Shown here: positions 45,328-53,345 of the stretch, one piece after another
Layout of the letters: each line of letters opens with the position of its first letter
How positions within the stretch are numbered: position 1 is the stretch's first letter
NCBI GenBank assembly: GCA_900545825.1
Contig: URAS01000005.1
Coordinates: 1-64,000 of the forward strand
Direction of reading: 5' to 3'
Length of the DNA: 64,000 nt
Source of the DNA: an uncultured Actinomyces sp.
GTDB taxonomy: Bacteria; Actinomycetota; Actinomycetes; Actinomycetales; Actinomycetaceae
Made by a program: the position numbers and the translations under genes
The notes under the pieces: model-generated
The model's database searches: none
Told to the model about the DNA's origin: nothing
Seen by the model: only the letters and a program-made list of their open reading frames with translations

Positions 45328-45375
45328 CAGCAGGGAGGGCGTTACTGGCGGCGCGAGCCTGCCCGTAACGCCCAG

Positions 45376-45445
45376 CGAAACGCTCACCCAGTTTGTCACG
45401 GATTCCGATTAATGGACAGACTCGACAATTGAGGTGAGCATTTCG
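45376..45445. repeat. REP2 70-bp palindrome, third copy
   Basis: CGAAACGCTCACCCAGTTTGTC pairs with GACAATTGAGGTGAGCATTTCG across a diverged centre. It is the same element as those at 39361 and 41235, without the flanking ACACTG array. Confidence 0.8.
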
Positions 45446-45574
45446 CATTGTGAGGCGCCCACCGAGTTGCAAATGAGTCCCGTGCTAGCCTGAAGGCCAC
45501 GCGGCTTGCCAGCCGTGTCAGACCAACGAGGACGTTCCTCGTGTCCGTGCACGCAACGACAGGCGGTTTTCGTC

Positions 45575-45861
45575 ATGACTGATCAGAATCCCACACCACG
45601 CCGCACCACCGGTTGGCACCAGGCTGTGTATTGGGTCGCCCTCGTCGGGCGTGGCTCGTGTTCATCCCTAATGCGATCGGCTTGACGACCTCGGACGGGA
45701 ACCCCTGGCCCTTGTGGGTGCTCTCGCCGATTCTCGGTTTTGTTGCCGTCGGTTTTGCCGTCTGGGATCGGTCGACGATCCGGATCGTCGTCGCCCTGCT
45801 GTTCGGCGTGGGCGCGGTATTTATTCTCGTCACCACGATCGTGGCCATCTGGGGGCCGTAA
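45575..45861 (+). pseudogene. Small membrane protein gene, apparently frameshifted
   Basis: ATG at 45575, preceded by AGGCGG, opens a frame (MTDQNPTPRRTTGWHQAVYW) that soon stops. From about 45640 another frame continues as WLVFIPNAIGLTTSDG, two hydrophobic helices and IVAIWGP, ending at 45861. Restoring one base between about 45640 and 45652 would join them into a 95-residue membrane protein. A sequencing error cannot be excluded, and a TTG start at 45613 would give only the second part. Family unknown. It lies between REP2 palindromes at 45376 and 45916. A small hairpin ACGAGG/CCTCGT precedes it. Confidence 0.55.
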
Positions 45862-45915
45862 ACACGCGCAAGCGGATAGCGGCCGGCGCGCCCGGCGAAA
45901 CGCTCACCACCCGCG

Positions 45916-45986
45916 CGAAACGCTCACCTAGTTTGCCAGGAACGCCCATTTACCGGACAGAATCGACAAACTGGGTGAGCGTTTCG
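45916..45986. repeat. REP2 palindrome, fourth copy
   Basis: Arms CGAAACGCTCACCTAGTTTG and CAAACTGGGTGAGCGTTTCG. It is preceded by an extra GCGAAACGCTCACC half-site at 45895-45908 and followed by GACGAGCGTTTAAT, as in the copies at 39361 and 41235. Confidence 0.82.
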
Positions 45987-46066
45987 GAATAGTGACGAGC
46001 GTTTAATCTTCGGCCCTGCCGCGCCCGTCTGTTACGCGACCCACACACGAGGCCCCAGAATGAGAT

Positions 46067-46094
46067 TGGGGAGGGCCCGCATAGGCCCTCCCCA
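46067..46094 (-). terminator. Terminator of the 46114-47493 gene
   Basis: A perfect 11-bp stem TGGGGAGGGCC (46067-46077) with GGCCCTCCCCA (46084-46094) and a six-base loop, 20 bases past the stop codon. Confidence 0.8.
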
Positions 46095-46113
46095 GTCATG
46101 GTAGCGGCGCTTA

Positions 46114-47493
46114 TCAGCCTCGCTGCTTCAACTGCTCGGTCAGCAAGAGAGTCTTCATCTTATTCTCCATGCTGTTGTACGAAGCCTTCGACTTGCCGAC
46201 GTCCATCGGACGCCAACCAAGGGACTCGATTTGGGCCCTCAGGTCGACGACGAGTTCGTCGGTGTGATCAATGATGTACTGCCGGATATTCGCAACCGCC
46301 CATTGCGGGCAGCCTTGATCGTCAACTTCAATCAAGGAACGAAGCGAATACACCAACGGCATAAGGAAGCCAGCCGGCGTGTCATATGTGCACTTCTTAT
46401 CTACCATCCCATAGGGAGTCCCACGTCCCGAGGCAGCCTTCTTCACCGCCGAGATCCGCCCATATTTGCCACCTGCACGGTTATAGCTGTCCGGGAGTGC
46501 AGCATAGAACCAGTCCCAGGCCCACAGCACATCCCGAGTCATATTGAGCGCCTGCAGGATACGAGAGTCCGCCACCGTCACCTTGTACCCTTCCGGCTTC
46601 GAGCACGAAACGTCAGGCGCTCGAAGAAGACGAGCGTATTCGCTAACGCATTGCGCTTTCCGGCTGTACAGGGTCGGGCCAGGGAGGGGGAGAATGGCCT
46701 TGCCATCCTCATCGTTCGGAAGGTCAATGACACCAAGCGCCACCCAGGCAAGAGCGACAACGTCGCGAGCGGCGATTGACCCGGGGCCATTTTGCTTCCA
46801 TTGGACTTCCTCGGCGACTTCGCTGGGGAGCGACTCGCGCAGCACCTCAAAGAGTCCCTGTTGGTTCATGGTCGTCTCTTCGGACAACTGGACGTTGTTG
46901 TTGCGAGCCGCGCAGATTTCCAGGAGGTTCGACAAGAAGAAATCTTCGGCCGCACCATCTTTGGTCCCGTTCATCGTCGGCGTGAGTAGCTCAACCGAGA
47001 TGAGGGTGGGCGTCGTCCCACCGCTGACTCCTTGCCTGCGCAACTTATCGAGCTTGTCGGCATACCGGGCCCAAAGCTCCTTAAACTCAAGCCACTTCTT
47101 TCTCCGCTTAAATTCCGCCTCATCCTTTCGGTCAAGCACTTGCCACAACAGAAAGCGGCCAATCGCCAGCAGATTGTGGCCACCGTCGAGCACGCCCTCA
47201 ATCTGTTGATTATCGAAGTTAAGAGAGAAACGATTGCGCTCGAGCTGATCACATTTCGACGCTGCGACCAGAATTCCCTTGGACTTAAACGGCATGAGCT
47301 CCGGCGTGCGTTCCAACGACTCCTGAATCTGCTCCGTAACGCTGCCAATCTTGGAGTTACGGGGATTCGCATCAAGGTCCAGATGCGTAATCAGCGGGAT
47401 AAGGTTATGAATCTCGACGTACCCGATGATTCGGTCAACACTGCCGACCGTCTGGATGTTCACATTTGCGAACTTGACAATGACATCATTCAT
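46114..47493 (-). CDS. AIPR/DGQHR-like protein of lower GC, possible phage defence
   Basis: A 459-residue protein; ATG at 47493 follows AGGAAGAG. In-frame ATGs further upstream lack binding sites. The N-terminal half reads LDLDANPRNSKIGSVTEQI, then KGILVAASK and EGVLDGGHNLLAIG, a pattern like AIPR proteins and the DGQHR domain of DndB-type proteins, with DGGH in place of DGQH. Both families occur in phage-resistance loci (family knowledge). The remaining 300 residues are unassigned. Codon use is markedly less G/C-rich than in the neighbours, indicating recent transfer. It has its own terminator and stands alone, so it would be a single-gene system if it is one. Assignment is moderate. Confidence 0.6.
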   Translation of the reverse strand: MNDVIVKFANVNIQTVGSVDRIIGYVEIHNLIPLITHLDLDANPRNSKIGSVTEQIQESLERTPELMPFKSKGILVAASKCDQLERNRFSLNFDNQQIEGVLDGGHNLLAIGRFLLWQVLDRKDEAEFKRRKKWLEFKELWARYADKLDKLRRQGVSGGTTPTLISVELLTPTMNGTKDGAAEDFFLSNLLEICAARNNNVQLSEETTMNQQGLFEVLRESLPSEVAEEVQWKQNGPGSIAARDVVALAWVALGVIDLPNDEDGKAILPLPGPTLYSRKAQCVSEYARLLRAPDVSCSKPEGYKVTVADSRILQALNMTRDVLWAWDWFYAALPDSYNRAGGKYGRISAVKKAASGRGTPYGMVDKKCTYDTPAGFLMPLVYSLRSLIEVDDQGCPQWAVANIRQYIIDHTDELVVDLRAQIESLGWRPMDVGKSKASYNSMENKMKTLLLTEQLKQRG

Positions 47494-47715
47494 GATGTAT
47501 CTTCTCTTCCTGGATCCTTCACGGATCCACTTGTGATTCCACCTTCCATCCGGAAGGTTCATCGCTTTTGCGATGTGGTAATACCGTAACAGAGAAGAAA
47601 GAGGGAAATCAAGCACGATTCGCGTGATGCTCGTCACCCGTATAGACGGGTCCCGGTTGCATCGCGCGACTCGGTTCTGATCCGGTGACACAGAAATATG
47701 CGCCGCGCCCAGCCG

Positions 47716-48981
47716 CTAGGCGACCTCGTGGTCCCACAGTGACGCCATCGGGAGGGCCCACAGACGATCCCCGAACGGCAGCGCCGCCTGGCCGGTATAG
47801 AGGACGACCCCGGCCCGGAAGCGATCCCCCGCCTGGTCCCGCAGGTATTCGAGCCCCTTGAAATGGCTGGCCTTCACCGTCGACGTCGCTTTGACCTCGA
47901 TGCCGACGACCTCGCGCCGGCGATTTTCCATGACGAGGTCGACCTCGCGACCGGCCCGATCGCGGAAATGGAAAAGCCGGAAATCGACGGTTGACCACGC
48001 GCTTTGCTTGAGCAGTTCGTTGGCGACAAACGACTCGACAAGGCCGCCGGTGAGGACGCTGGAGATGTCCGTCGACATCGCCTCGGCGTCGACGCCGGCC
48101 AGGTAGGCGGCGGCCCCAGTGTCTTGAAGGAAGACTTTCGGCCGGGAAACCGCGCGTTTGGCCAGGTTGGTGCCCCACGCCGGGAGCACGTCGACCAGGT
48201 ACACGGAAGCCAGCGCGTCAAGGTAGGTCGGCACAGTGCGCGCGGGCAGGTCGATCGCTCGGGATATTCCGGCGGCCACGAATTCGGCGGTGCCAAGCGA
48301 CGCAATATACTCGAGCAATTGCCGCAGGCGGTCCGGATATTGAATGCCCGTCACCTCTTGCGCGTCGCGCGTCAAAACCCGGTCAAGATAGTTGGCCAGC
48401 CACCGATTGAGCGTCCGCGGCGCTGCGTCGCGCACCTCCGGAAAACCGCTGGCCTGCACCATGCACAGATAATCGTCGCGCGTGTAGTCGGGATATTCAC
48501 GCAGCTCCGCGCCCTTATCGAGCGTCCAGACGAACCGTGGAAAATCCTCGCACACACCGCGCCTTTCGCCCTGGCTGAGGCCGCGCATATGCAGCGTTTG
48601 GGCGCGTCCGGCCAGGCTTTCCTCGGCACCCTTGAGCGTCGCCAAATTCGACGAGCCCGTAATAACAAACCGCCCCGGGCGACGGTCTTTTTCCAGCGCG
48701 TTCTTGATCGAAAGGAAGAGCTTGGGCACGCGCTGGATCTCGTCGATCGCGAGGGTGCCCGACGGGTACTGGTCGGCGAAGGCATCCGGGTCGGCCTCGG
48801 CCGAGGCACGGGCGACCTGAGAGTCGAGATTGACGATCCGCGCCGGCTGATCCTTCAGCAGCTGCGCCATCAATGTCGACTTACCGACCTGCCGCGCACC
48901 CGAGATCGAGAGGACGGGAGTCTCCGCCATCATCTCGCGAGCCAAGGGCAGGACATTTCGTTGAACTAGCGCCGTTTCCAC
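47716..48981 (-). CDS. AAA ATPase with DUF4143 nuclease-like domain
   Basis: A 421-residue protein. The P-loop is GARQVGKST (about residues 29-37), Walker B is TLAIDEIQRVP (about 75-85), and ITGSSNLA is a sensor. The C-terminal DUF4143 domain has a PD-(D/E)XK-like core, GREVDLV then GIEVKAT. Members are common single-gene accessory ATPases of unknown role, often horizontally spread. The start is GTG with a weak binding site. A 22-bp tandem repeat array begins 20 bases upstream and covers the promoter region, which is unusual for this family. Confidence 0.9.
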   Translation of the reverse strand: METALVQRNVLPLAREMMAETPVLSISGARQVGKSTLMAQLLKDQPARIVNLDSQVARASAEADPDAFADQYPSGTLAIDEIQRVPKLFLSIKNALEKDRRPGRFVITGSSNLATLKGAEESLAGRAQTLHMRGLSQGERRGVCEDFPRFVWTLDKGAELREYPDYTRDDYLCMVQASGFPEVRDAAPRTLNRWLANYLDRVLTRDAQEVTGIQYPDRLRQLLEYIASLGTAEFVAAGISRAIDLPARTVPTYLDALASVYLVDVLPAWGTNLAKRAVSRPKVFLQDTGAAAYLAGVDAEAMSTDISSVLTGGLVESFVANELLKQSAWSTVDFRLFHFRDRAGREVDLVMENRRREVVGIEVKATSTVKASHFKGLEYLRDQAGDRFRAGVVLYTGQAALPFGDRLWALPMASLWDHEVA

Positions 48982-49000
48982 GCACCCAGCTTACCACGCC

Positions 49001-49198
49001 GTTGCCGATTCGCCAGGGTTGCGTTGCCGATTTGCCAGGGTTGCGTTGCCGATTTGCCAGGGTTGCGTTGCCAATTTGCCAGGGACGCGTTGCCGATTCG
49101 CCAGACTTGCGTTGCCGATTCGCCAGACTTGCGTTGCCGATTCGCCAGGCTTGCGTTGCCGATTCGCCAGGCTTGCGTTGCCGATTCGCCAGGCATAG
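49001..49198. repeat. Nine contiguous 22-bp tandem repeats
   Basis: Units start at 49001, 49023, 49045, 49067, 49089, 49111, 49133, 49155 and 49177 with no spacing error. Each has GTTGCCGATTCGCCAG at its core, with C/T at position 11 and small changes near the 3' end. The period is two helical turns. The array ends beside the dapL terminator. Confidence 0.95.
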
Positions 49199-49200
49199 AC

Positions 49201-49241
49201 GAGGGCGCCAAGGGGCCGCTGCCGACCACCCTGGCGCCCTC
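49201..49241 (-). terminator. Terminator of the dapF-dapL operon
   Basis: GAGGGCGCCA (49201-49210) pairs with TGGCGCCCTC (49232-49241), 20 bases past the dapL stop. There is no T-run; the inference rests on stem and position. Confidence 0.6.
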
Positions 49242-49259
49242 ACTGGGACTCTGACGGCG

Positions 49260-50426
49260 CTAGCCCATCGCCTCGCGCATCCGCTCGACGGCGGCGAGGA
49301 TGTCCTCGTCGGGCGTCGTCAGCGAGATGCGGATGTAGCCCTCGCCGCCGGTGCCGTAGCCCGAACCCGGCGTGACGACGACGTGCGCCTTTTCCAGCAT
49401 GAGCTCGGTAAACGATGCCGACGTGTGACCCTCGGGAACCTTGGCCCAGACGTAAATCGTCGCCTTCGGGGCCTCGCATTCGACGCCGATCGCGTGGAGG
49501 GCGTCGACGATGAGGTCGCGGCGCCGCTGGTACAGCGCGCACATGTCCGCCACGCAATCCTGCGAGCCGGTGAGCGCGGCGATCGCTGCCTCCTGGGTCG
49601 CCGTGAACTGGCCGGAATCGACGTTATTTTTCACTGTCCCCAGCGCCTCAATGGCTTCAGCATTACCGACGACAAACGCGATACGCCAGCCGGTCATATT
49701 GTAGGGCTTGGAGAGCGAGAAGAACTCGATCGCCTGTTCCTTCGCGCCCGGAATCTGCAGGATCGAGGGCGCCACATAACCGTCGTAGCTGAGGTCAGAA
49801 TAGGCATTGTCGTGCGCCAGCAAAATGTTGTGCTTCTTGCAGAACTCAAGCGCACGCTCCAGGTACTCGATCGGCGCGATCGCGCCGGTCGGGTTGTTCG
49901 GGTAGCCGAGGAACATGATCTTCGCGCGGTCGGCGACCTCGTCGGGAACGGAGTCGAAGTCGGCCAGCCAGTTGTTCTCGGCGTTCATCGGCATGAAGTA
50001 CGTTTCGGCGCCGCGCAGGGTCGCGCCGATCGAGTACACGGGGTAGCCGATCTCCGGCGCCAACACAACGTCACCTGCGTCGACGTAGGCCACATGGAGG
50101 TTCGCGATGCCCTCCTTCGACCCGATCAGCGCCAGCGATTCCGTGGCCGGGTCGATCTCGACGCCAAACCGCCGCTGCATGTAGGTGGCCGTCGCCTGAC
50201 GGTAAGCCAAGGAGCCCTCGTACGCGGGATAGCGGTGGTTCTCCGGCTTGCGAATCGCCCGCTCCATCGCCTCGACGATGTGCGCCGGCGTCGGCTGATC
50301 CGGGTCACCAATCCCCAGAGAAATAACGTCAATCCCCCGCGCCTTTAACGCGTCGCGCTTACGGTCAATCTGCGCGAACAAATAGGGTGCCAGGTGCTCG
50401 AAATTCTTTGATGGCTGAGGCAGCAT
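49260..50426 (-). CDS. dapL: LL-diaminopimelate aminotransferase
   Basis: A 388-residue class I PLP aminotransferase converting tetrahydrodipicolinate directly to LL-diaminopimelate with glutamate. ATG at 50426 is chosen because GGAGG lies five bases before it; a GTG at 50438 would overlap that site. The Schiff-base lysine is Lys240 in SLSKPYNMTGW. YPNNPTG (175-181) and the early segment PPYLFA-like APYLFAQIDRKRD with LGIGDPDQPTP match the direct DapC/DapL family closely (family knowledge). It follows dapF, whose substrate it makes. Confidence 0.9.
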   Translation of the reverse strand: MLPQPSKNFEHLAPYLFAQIDRKRDALKARGIDVISLGIGDPDQPTPAHIVEAMERAIRKPENHRYPAYEGSLAYRQATATYMQRRFGVEIDPATESLALIGSKEGIANLHVAYVDAGDVVLAPEIGYPVYSIGATLRGAETYFMPMNAENNWLADFDSVPDEVADRAKIMFLGYPNNPTGAIAPIEYLERALEFCKKHNILLAHDNAYSDLSYDGYVAPSILQIPGAKEQAIEFFSLSKPYNMTGWRIAFVVGNAEAIEALGTVKNNVDSGQFTATQEAAIAALTGSQDCVADMCALYQRRRDLIVDALHAIGVECEAPKATIYVWAKVPEGHTSASFTELMLEKAHVVVTPGSGYGTGGEGYIRISLTTPDEDILAAVERMREAMG

Positions 50427-50438
50427 GTCATCCTCCAC

Positions 50439-51356
50439 TTAACGGTTGGGGACGCTCACGCGCCCAGTGAATACTTCGCGGGCCGGGCCCTGCAGATAAA
50501 CGTTTTTCCCTGCGCGATCCCACTCAATCTCGAGGACGCCGCCGGGCACGCGCACCGTCTGCGCGTCAGGCCCGCCCGCGAGCGCGCCGGCCACCGCGAC
50601 CGCGCACGCGCCCGTACCGCAGGCCAGCGTTTCGCCGCATCCACGCTCGTAGACGCGCATCCGCACGCCGTCGGCGTCGGGGACGCCGAACTCGATGTTG
50701 GCGCCCTCGGGGAAAACCTCGTGGGTGCAGAAGAAGTGGCCGACGCGGTCGATATCGAGGTTCTCGAGGCTGGGTTCGCTGAGGTACGCCGACGGGTCCA
50801 ACTGGTTGTCGGGGCCCAGCAGCGCGACCGCGTGGGGGTTGCCCATCGACACGCAGGTGAAGCGCAGCGTCCCCCACGGCGAGTCAATGCGCAGGTCAGA
50901 GACGTATTCGTCGCCCTCGGGGGTGGTGGCGTCGGTGGCCGCGGCAACCGGCAGGGCGTCGGGCGCGAACGCCGGCGCTCCCATGCCGACGCGCACGGTG
51001 TCGACGGTGCCGTCCTCCGCGCGGGTCACGGTGACCGGTTTGGGGCCGGACAGGGTGTCGATGACGAACTCGTCGCCGGTCGCGATTCCGCGGTCGGCCA
51101 GGTATTTCGCGATGCAGCGCGTGCCGTTGCCGCACATTTGCGCCAGCGACCCGTCGGCGTTGATGTAGTTCATGTAGCCGGCCGCGCCCGGCGTCCTGGG
51201 CGGCGCGACGACGATGACGCCGTCCGCACCGATCCCGAAGTGCCGGTCCGTTAGCGCCTTGACCTGGGCCGTCGTCAGCTCGACCGGGGTGGCGAGGCCG
51301 TCGATCATGACGAAATCGTTGCCCGTGCCCTGGAACTTCGCGAATTCGATGTCCAT
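50439..51356 (-). CDS. dapF: Diaminopimelate epimerase
   Basis: A 305-residue enzyme converting LL- to meso-diaminopimelate for lysine and, where used, peptidoglycan. The catalytic cysteines are Cys75 (MCGNGTRC) and Cys246 (LACGTGA). AGGAGG lies before the ATG. It is the first gene of a two-gene operon with dapL, 12 bases apart. Together they form the last two steps of the acyl-independent branch. Confidence 0.96.
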   Translation of the reverse strand: MDIEFAKFQGTGNDFVMIDGLATPVELTTAQVKALTDRHFGIGADGVIVVAPPRTPGAAGYMNYINADGSLAQMCGNGTRCIAKYLADRGIATGDEFVIDTLSGPKPVTVTRAEDGTVDTVRVGMGAPAFAPDALPVAAATDATTPEGDEYVSDLRIDSPWGTLRFTCVSMGNPHAVALLGPDNQLDPSAYLSEPSLENLDIDRVGHFFCTHEVFPEGANIEFGVPDADGVRMRVYERGCGETLACGTGACAVAVAGALAGGPDAQTVRVPGGVLEIEWDRAGKNVYLQGPAREVFTGRVSVPNR

Positions 51357-51602
51357 CGGTCCTCCTCATGCAATCGCCCCATACCTAACACGACGGGGCC
51401 GGATGCGCCCGGCCGCTCTCACCTTTCAGACACGCCGAGGGCGCCGAAAAGCCGCGAAAGAGCGGGGGTTTGTGTCCCCACGGGACGGTTCTGTCACGTT
51501 GTTCCATGACACGGGCGGGTGAATTGGCGGCGCTCCTGGCGCCTCGCCGGGGCCTGCGGGAACAGTGGAATTGCCGGTTTCATCCAACAGAAAGGACCCA
51601 TC

Positions 51603-51818
51603 ATGGCACAACGATTTCTCGACACCCAGGCCCGCATCCACTGCTGGCTGCTGCGCGCCCAATCCCGCGCGGCCGGGGAAGAGGGCATGGCCACCGCCGA
51701 ATATGCGATCGGCACGCTGGCGGCCGCCGCGTTCGCGGGCATTCTCCTCGCCGTCATCAAGGGCGGCGGCATCAAGGAGGCGCTGACCGCGATCATCAAG
51801 CAGGCGCTGTCGGTGTGA
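51603..51818 (+). CDS. DUF4244 Flp-like pilin
   Basis: A 71-residue protein; AAAGGA precedes the ATG at 51603. A short basic leader ends at EEGMATAEYAIGT, where the Glu-Tyr pair and following hydrophobic helix are those of Flp/Tad prepilins. Processing would fall near the Gly-Met. The prepilin peptidase is not in the window. Its stop overlaps the next gene (GTGA). It is the presumed major pilin of the Tad machine encoded just to the right. Confidence 0.85.
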   Translation: MAQRFLDTQARIHCWLLRAQSRAAGEEGMATAEYAIGTLAAAAFAGILLAVIKGGGIKEALTAIIKQALSV

Positions 51819-52168
51819 CGCGGCTCGGCCGACACTGGCGCGGCGAGGGCGGCATGGTGACGGCGGAATTCGCCGTGGCCCTGCCTGCCCTCGTCGCCGT
51901 GTGTGCGCTGGTGGCGGGAATCGGGCAGGCGGGAGCCGCGAAGGTTCAGGCGTGCGACGCCGCGAGGGCGGCCGCCCGAGCCGTCTCGATCGGCGAACCC
52001 GCACCCCGAAGTGCCTGGTCAGCACGGATTTCCGTGGCGACCGGGTCGTCCGGCGAGGGCGTCACCGCGACCGCACACGCCGCCCTCGTCGGGCCGATCA
52101 CCCGGTTCACGCCGCAGGTGACGTGCGAGGCGTGGGCGCTGCGTGAAGACTCCGAGGCGACGCCGTGA
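51815..52168 (+). CDS. TadE-family minor pilin
   Basis: A 117-residue protein starting at a GTG that overlaps the pilin stop. The leader RGEGGMVTAEFAVALPALVAV is the TadE pseudopilin signature: short basic region, Gly-Met, Glu at +5 and a hydrophobic helix. Two cysteines (residue 45 region and VTCEAW) may pair outside the membrane. Middle gene of a three-gene pilin operon. Confidence 0.85.
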   Translation: MTRLGRHWRGEGGMVTAEFAVALPALVAVCALVAGIGQAGAAKVQACDAARAAARAVSIGEPAPRSAWSARISVATGSSGEGVTATAHAALVGPITRFTPQVTCEAWALREDSEATP

Positions 52169-52569
52169 AGGCGGGGTTACGGGGGCGTGCGTGGGCGCGG
52201 GGGCGTGCGTGGGCGCGGGATAATCCCGGCGAGCGGGGCTCGGCGACGATCGCCGTCGTCGGGATGATCGCGCTGGCCGTCGCGCTCATGGGGTTTGTCG
52301 GCGGTATCGCCGCCGTTGAGGGCGCCCGCGCTCAGGCGCAGACGGCCGCGGATTTCGCGGCGTTGGGCGCGGCGCAGGTCACCCTCGGACAGGGCAACGG
52401 GTCGCCGTGCGACGTGGCTGGGCAGGCGGCGGCGCACGTGGGCGCGCGGGTCGACAGCTGCACGCGAGAGGACTTCGACGTCCGCGTCACCGTCAGCCTG
52501 CCCGTCACCGCGGCGGGCAGCGTCTGGCAGGTTCACGCTCGCGCCCGAGCCGGCCCCGACCTGCCCTAA
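52165..52569 (+). CDS. Rv3654c-like TadE-like minor pilin
   Basis: A 134-residue protein, GTG overlapping the preceding stop. After a basic leader containing a duplicated RAWARG segment (an 18-bp tandem repeat at 52183-52218) comes GERGSATIAVVGMIALAVAL and the AQTAADFAALGAAQ helix typical of the 'helicase/secretion neighborhood' TadE-like family. Two cysteines lie in SPCD and SCTRED. Last gene of the pilin operon. Confidence 0.85.
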   Translation: MKAGLRGRAWARGRAWARDNPGERGSATIAVVGMIALAVALMGFVGGIAAVEGARAQAQTAADFAALGAAQVTLGQGNGSPCDVAGQAAAHVGARVDSCTREDFDVRVTVSLPVTAAGSVWQVHARARAGPDLP

Positions 52570-52644
52570 CATCCCGTTTTCGAGGGCGTGGCCGTGCGTC
52601 GACTCGCCGCGCGACGTCAAGATTCGATTCCCGGGCGAGCATGA

Positions 52645-52683
52645 CCCCGGCCGCGTGAGGTTCCGTGACCTCACCGGCCGGGG
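52645..52683. terminator. Bidirectional hairpin between convergent Tad operons
   Basis: CCCCGGCCG-GTGAGGT pairs with ACCTCAC-CGGCCGGGG around a TCCGTG loop. It lies in the 287-bp gap between the two converging operons and could serve both. Confidence 0.8.
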
Positions 52684-52856
52684 CCTTCGGCATGCGCTCG
52701 TTGGGGTGACGTGCACAGTTGGTATGACCCACATCGTGCGAGACCGCATGCCGCCCCACACCCAACCCGGCACACCGATTGACAGCGACTTTTCCGCGCA
52801 GTATCCGCGAAAACTCCCCATCTATGCCACGCATTTTGTCTATGAGCCGCGCACCC

Positions 52857-53345
52857 TCACAGCAGCCCGACGAGGACGGGGACGAGCCCCAGCAGGACAA
52901 ACGCCGGCAGCTGGCACACCCCCAGGGGAACGACGAGGCGTACGGCCAGCTTCTCGGCGGCCTCTTTCGCCGCCTGGTGACGGGTGCGGCGGATCCGTGA
53001 CGCGGCGGACTCAAGCAGCGGCAGCGGGCCGACGCCGTCACGCCACGCGGGCTCCAACGCCTTCGACAGTGGAGCGAAACGCGGGGACACGCCCTCCCAC
53101 GCGACCTCCCAGGGAGCGCTCAACCGCAGAGCGCGCCCCACCACGCCGAGATCGTCCTCGTCGCAGGCGACGGCCAGGGCCTCGAGGACGCTGGGGATAC
53201 TCGCGCCCGCGCCCAGCCCGGCCGAGACCAGGTCGATGACGACGGCGAGGTCGACGGGCCGGCGCGCGGGCTCGACAAGCCGCGGCTGCCGCCGCCCCAC
53301 AGCCCACGGAATCGTTGCCATGACGGCGAAAAGTACGGGGATCAC
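52857..53345 (-). CDS. tadC: TadC-like type II secretion F protein
   Basis: A 162-residue inner-membrane platform protein. GTG at 53345 overlaps the tadB stop (GTGA) and follows GGAGG. The T2SSF core, DLVSAGLGAGASIPSVLEALA, is followed by two hydrophobic segments at the C-terminus. It works with TadB as the platform that the TadA ATPase drives. It is last in its operon and about half the length of proteobacterial TadC, as usual for actinobacteria. Confidence 0.85.
   Translation of the reverse strand: MIPVLFAVMATIPWAVGRRQPRLVEPARRPVDLAVVIDLVSAGLGAGASIPSVLEALAVACDEDDLGVVGRALRLSAPWEVAWEGVSPRFAPLSKALEPAWRDGVGPLPLLESAASRIRRTRHQAAKEAAEKLAVRLVVPLGVCQLPAFVLLGLVPVLVGLL

Noticed and set aside
45490..45575. 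Leader of the small membrane gene considered as a guanidine (mini-ykkC) riboswitch
   Set aside because: One hairpin ACGAGG/CCTCGT is present, but the paired ACGR loops of that class are missing.
45376..45986. Apparent inversion of the palindrome centre between REP2 copies
   Set aside because: The centre is itself nearly palindromic, so both orientations align about equally well and no inversion can be claimed.
49001..49198. Tandem repeats considered as a CRISPR array
   Set aside because: Units are contiguous with no spacers, 22 bp is too short for a repeat-spacer unit, and no cas gene is nearby.
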